Source of the DNA: Lachnospiraceae bacterium
Lineage (GTDB): Bacteria; Bacillota; Clostridia; Lachnospirales; Lachnospiraceae
Assembly (NCBI GenBank): GCA_022764465.1
Contig: JALERL010000028.1
Span: 1 to 35,451 of the forward strand
Length of the DNA stretch: 35,451 nt
Direction of reading: 5' to 3'
The notes beneath the pieces are model-generated. The model was not told the origin of the DNA. It saw nothing but the letters and a program-made list of their open reading frames with translations, and made no database searches. Position 1 is the first letter of the stretch; each line of letters starts with the position of its first letter. This document shows, piece after piece, positions 35,122 to 35,451 of the stretch. A program made the translations under genes and the position numbers.

Positions 35122-35451
35122 AGTATCACGATGGTTGAAAAAGTTAAAACCGGGGGAAATCCAGTCTACGATCATGCTGGTATTTACCATGATCTCCGTG
35201 ATTATCATGTTGGTTATGGGGATTGCAATGTATGCCCGCTTTTCGCGCTTTTCGTGGCAGGAGATCATGGACAGCACACAGAAGCTGATGGAACAGACCG
35301 GCGAGGGCATGGAAGACTATTTAGTCAATATGCGGCAGGTTTCGGATGCGGCTTATTATGATGTGATCAAGGAGCATGATTTTCGGGATCAGACAGACGA
35401 TATCCACAGCGGCATGCAGCTTTTGTATGAAGCGAATAAGGATAAGCTGCG
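35102..35451 (+). CDS. Sensor histidine kinase, N-terminal part (cut by window end)
   Basis: A frame from ATG 35102 is open to the window end (116 codons). It has a basic start (MQKLKNKVSRWLKKLK), one membrane helix (about 24-45, LVFTMISVIIMLVMGIAMYA), and then the beginning of an extracellular helical sensor region (WQEIMDSTQKLMEQTGEGME...). It overlaps the response-regulator gene by 20 bp; GGAG lies only 2 nt before the ATG, so translational coupling is likely. By position it is a YesM-like kinase; the catalytic domain lies outside the window. Confidence 0.75.
   Translation, partial: MQKLKNKVSRWLKKLKPGEIQSTIMLVFTMISVIIMLVMGIAMYARFSRFSWQEIMDSTQKLMEQTGEGMEDYLVNMRQVSDAAYYDVIKEHDFRDQTDDIHSGMQLLYEANKDKL

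Overview
The window looks like the chromosome of a gut Lachnospiraceae bacterium (Roseburia / Agathobacter / Coprococcus type). This is inferred from the moderate-to-low G+C, strong AGGAGG-type ribosome binding sites, Gram-positive lipoprotein signals, a HelD-type helicase, plant-glycan glycosidases, an mgl-type sugar importer with a YesN-like regulator, and a DUF438/hemerythrin gene. No rRNA, tRNA, CRISPR array or phage module was seen.

Layout. (1) 1-2.9 kb: a sugar ABC permease fragment that stops inside its EAA loop, then a good promoter, then an insertion sequence (about 178-2053) that separates that promoter from a GNAT acetyltransferase gene. (2) 3.0-9.0 kb: housekeeping and accessory genes: a lipoprotein, an XRE regulator, a small unknown protein, an arginase-fold hydrolase, a divergent peptide deformylase, and a 1066-residue HelD helicase carrying a C-terminal glycosidase-like beta-sandwich. 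(3) 9.0-17.1 kb: an apparent cysteine/sulfur block. A polar amino-acid (probably cystine) ABC importer is followed by a convergent repeat-bearing membrane protein gene, nine 63-bp tandem repeats, and an operon made of a 36-residue Cys-rich leader peptide, a terminator/antiterminator, a LanC-like toroid protein and a cysteine-synthase-family enzyme. The importer and the leader operon have closely similar promoter/operator sequences. (4) 17.1-21.8 kb: a GH36 alpha-galactosidase and a GH2 beta-mannosidase, a pair suited to galactomannan fragments. (5) 21.9-24.1 kb: a small protein, a DUF438-hemerythrin-PAS protein, a zinc-ribbon protein, and the remnant of a TetR regulator. (6) 24.1-28.2 kb: an AraC regulator divergent from a chemoreceptor-like protein, then an HD-domain hydrolase. 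(7) 28.5-35.45 kb: mglB-mglA-mglC, with an unusual coiled-coil extension of about 210 residues on MglC, a repeat-rich spacer, then a YesN-type response regulator overlapping the start of a sensor kinase cut off by the window end.

The strongest candidate for an undescribed system is the leader-peptide / LanC-like / cysteine-synthase operon (14.27-16.99 kb). The sequence shows a Cys-codon cluster (codons 9-15) immediately upstream of a 10-nt segment that can pair with the 5' arm of an intrinsic terminator. This is the layout expected for cysteine-responsive transcription attenuation in front of a LanC-like enzyme that has no visible lantibiotic precursor or dehydratase nearby.
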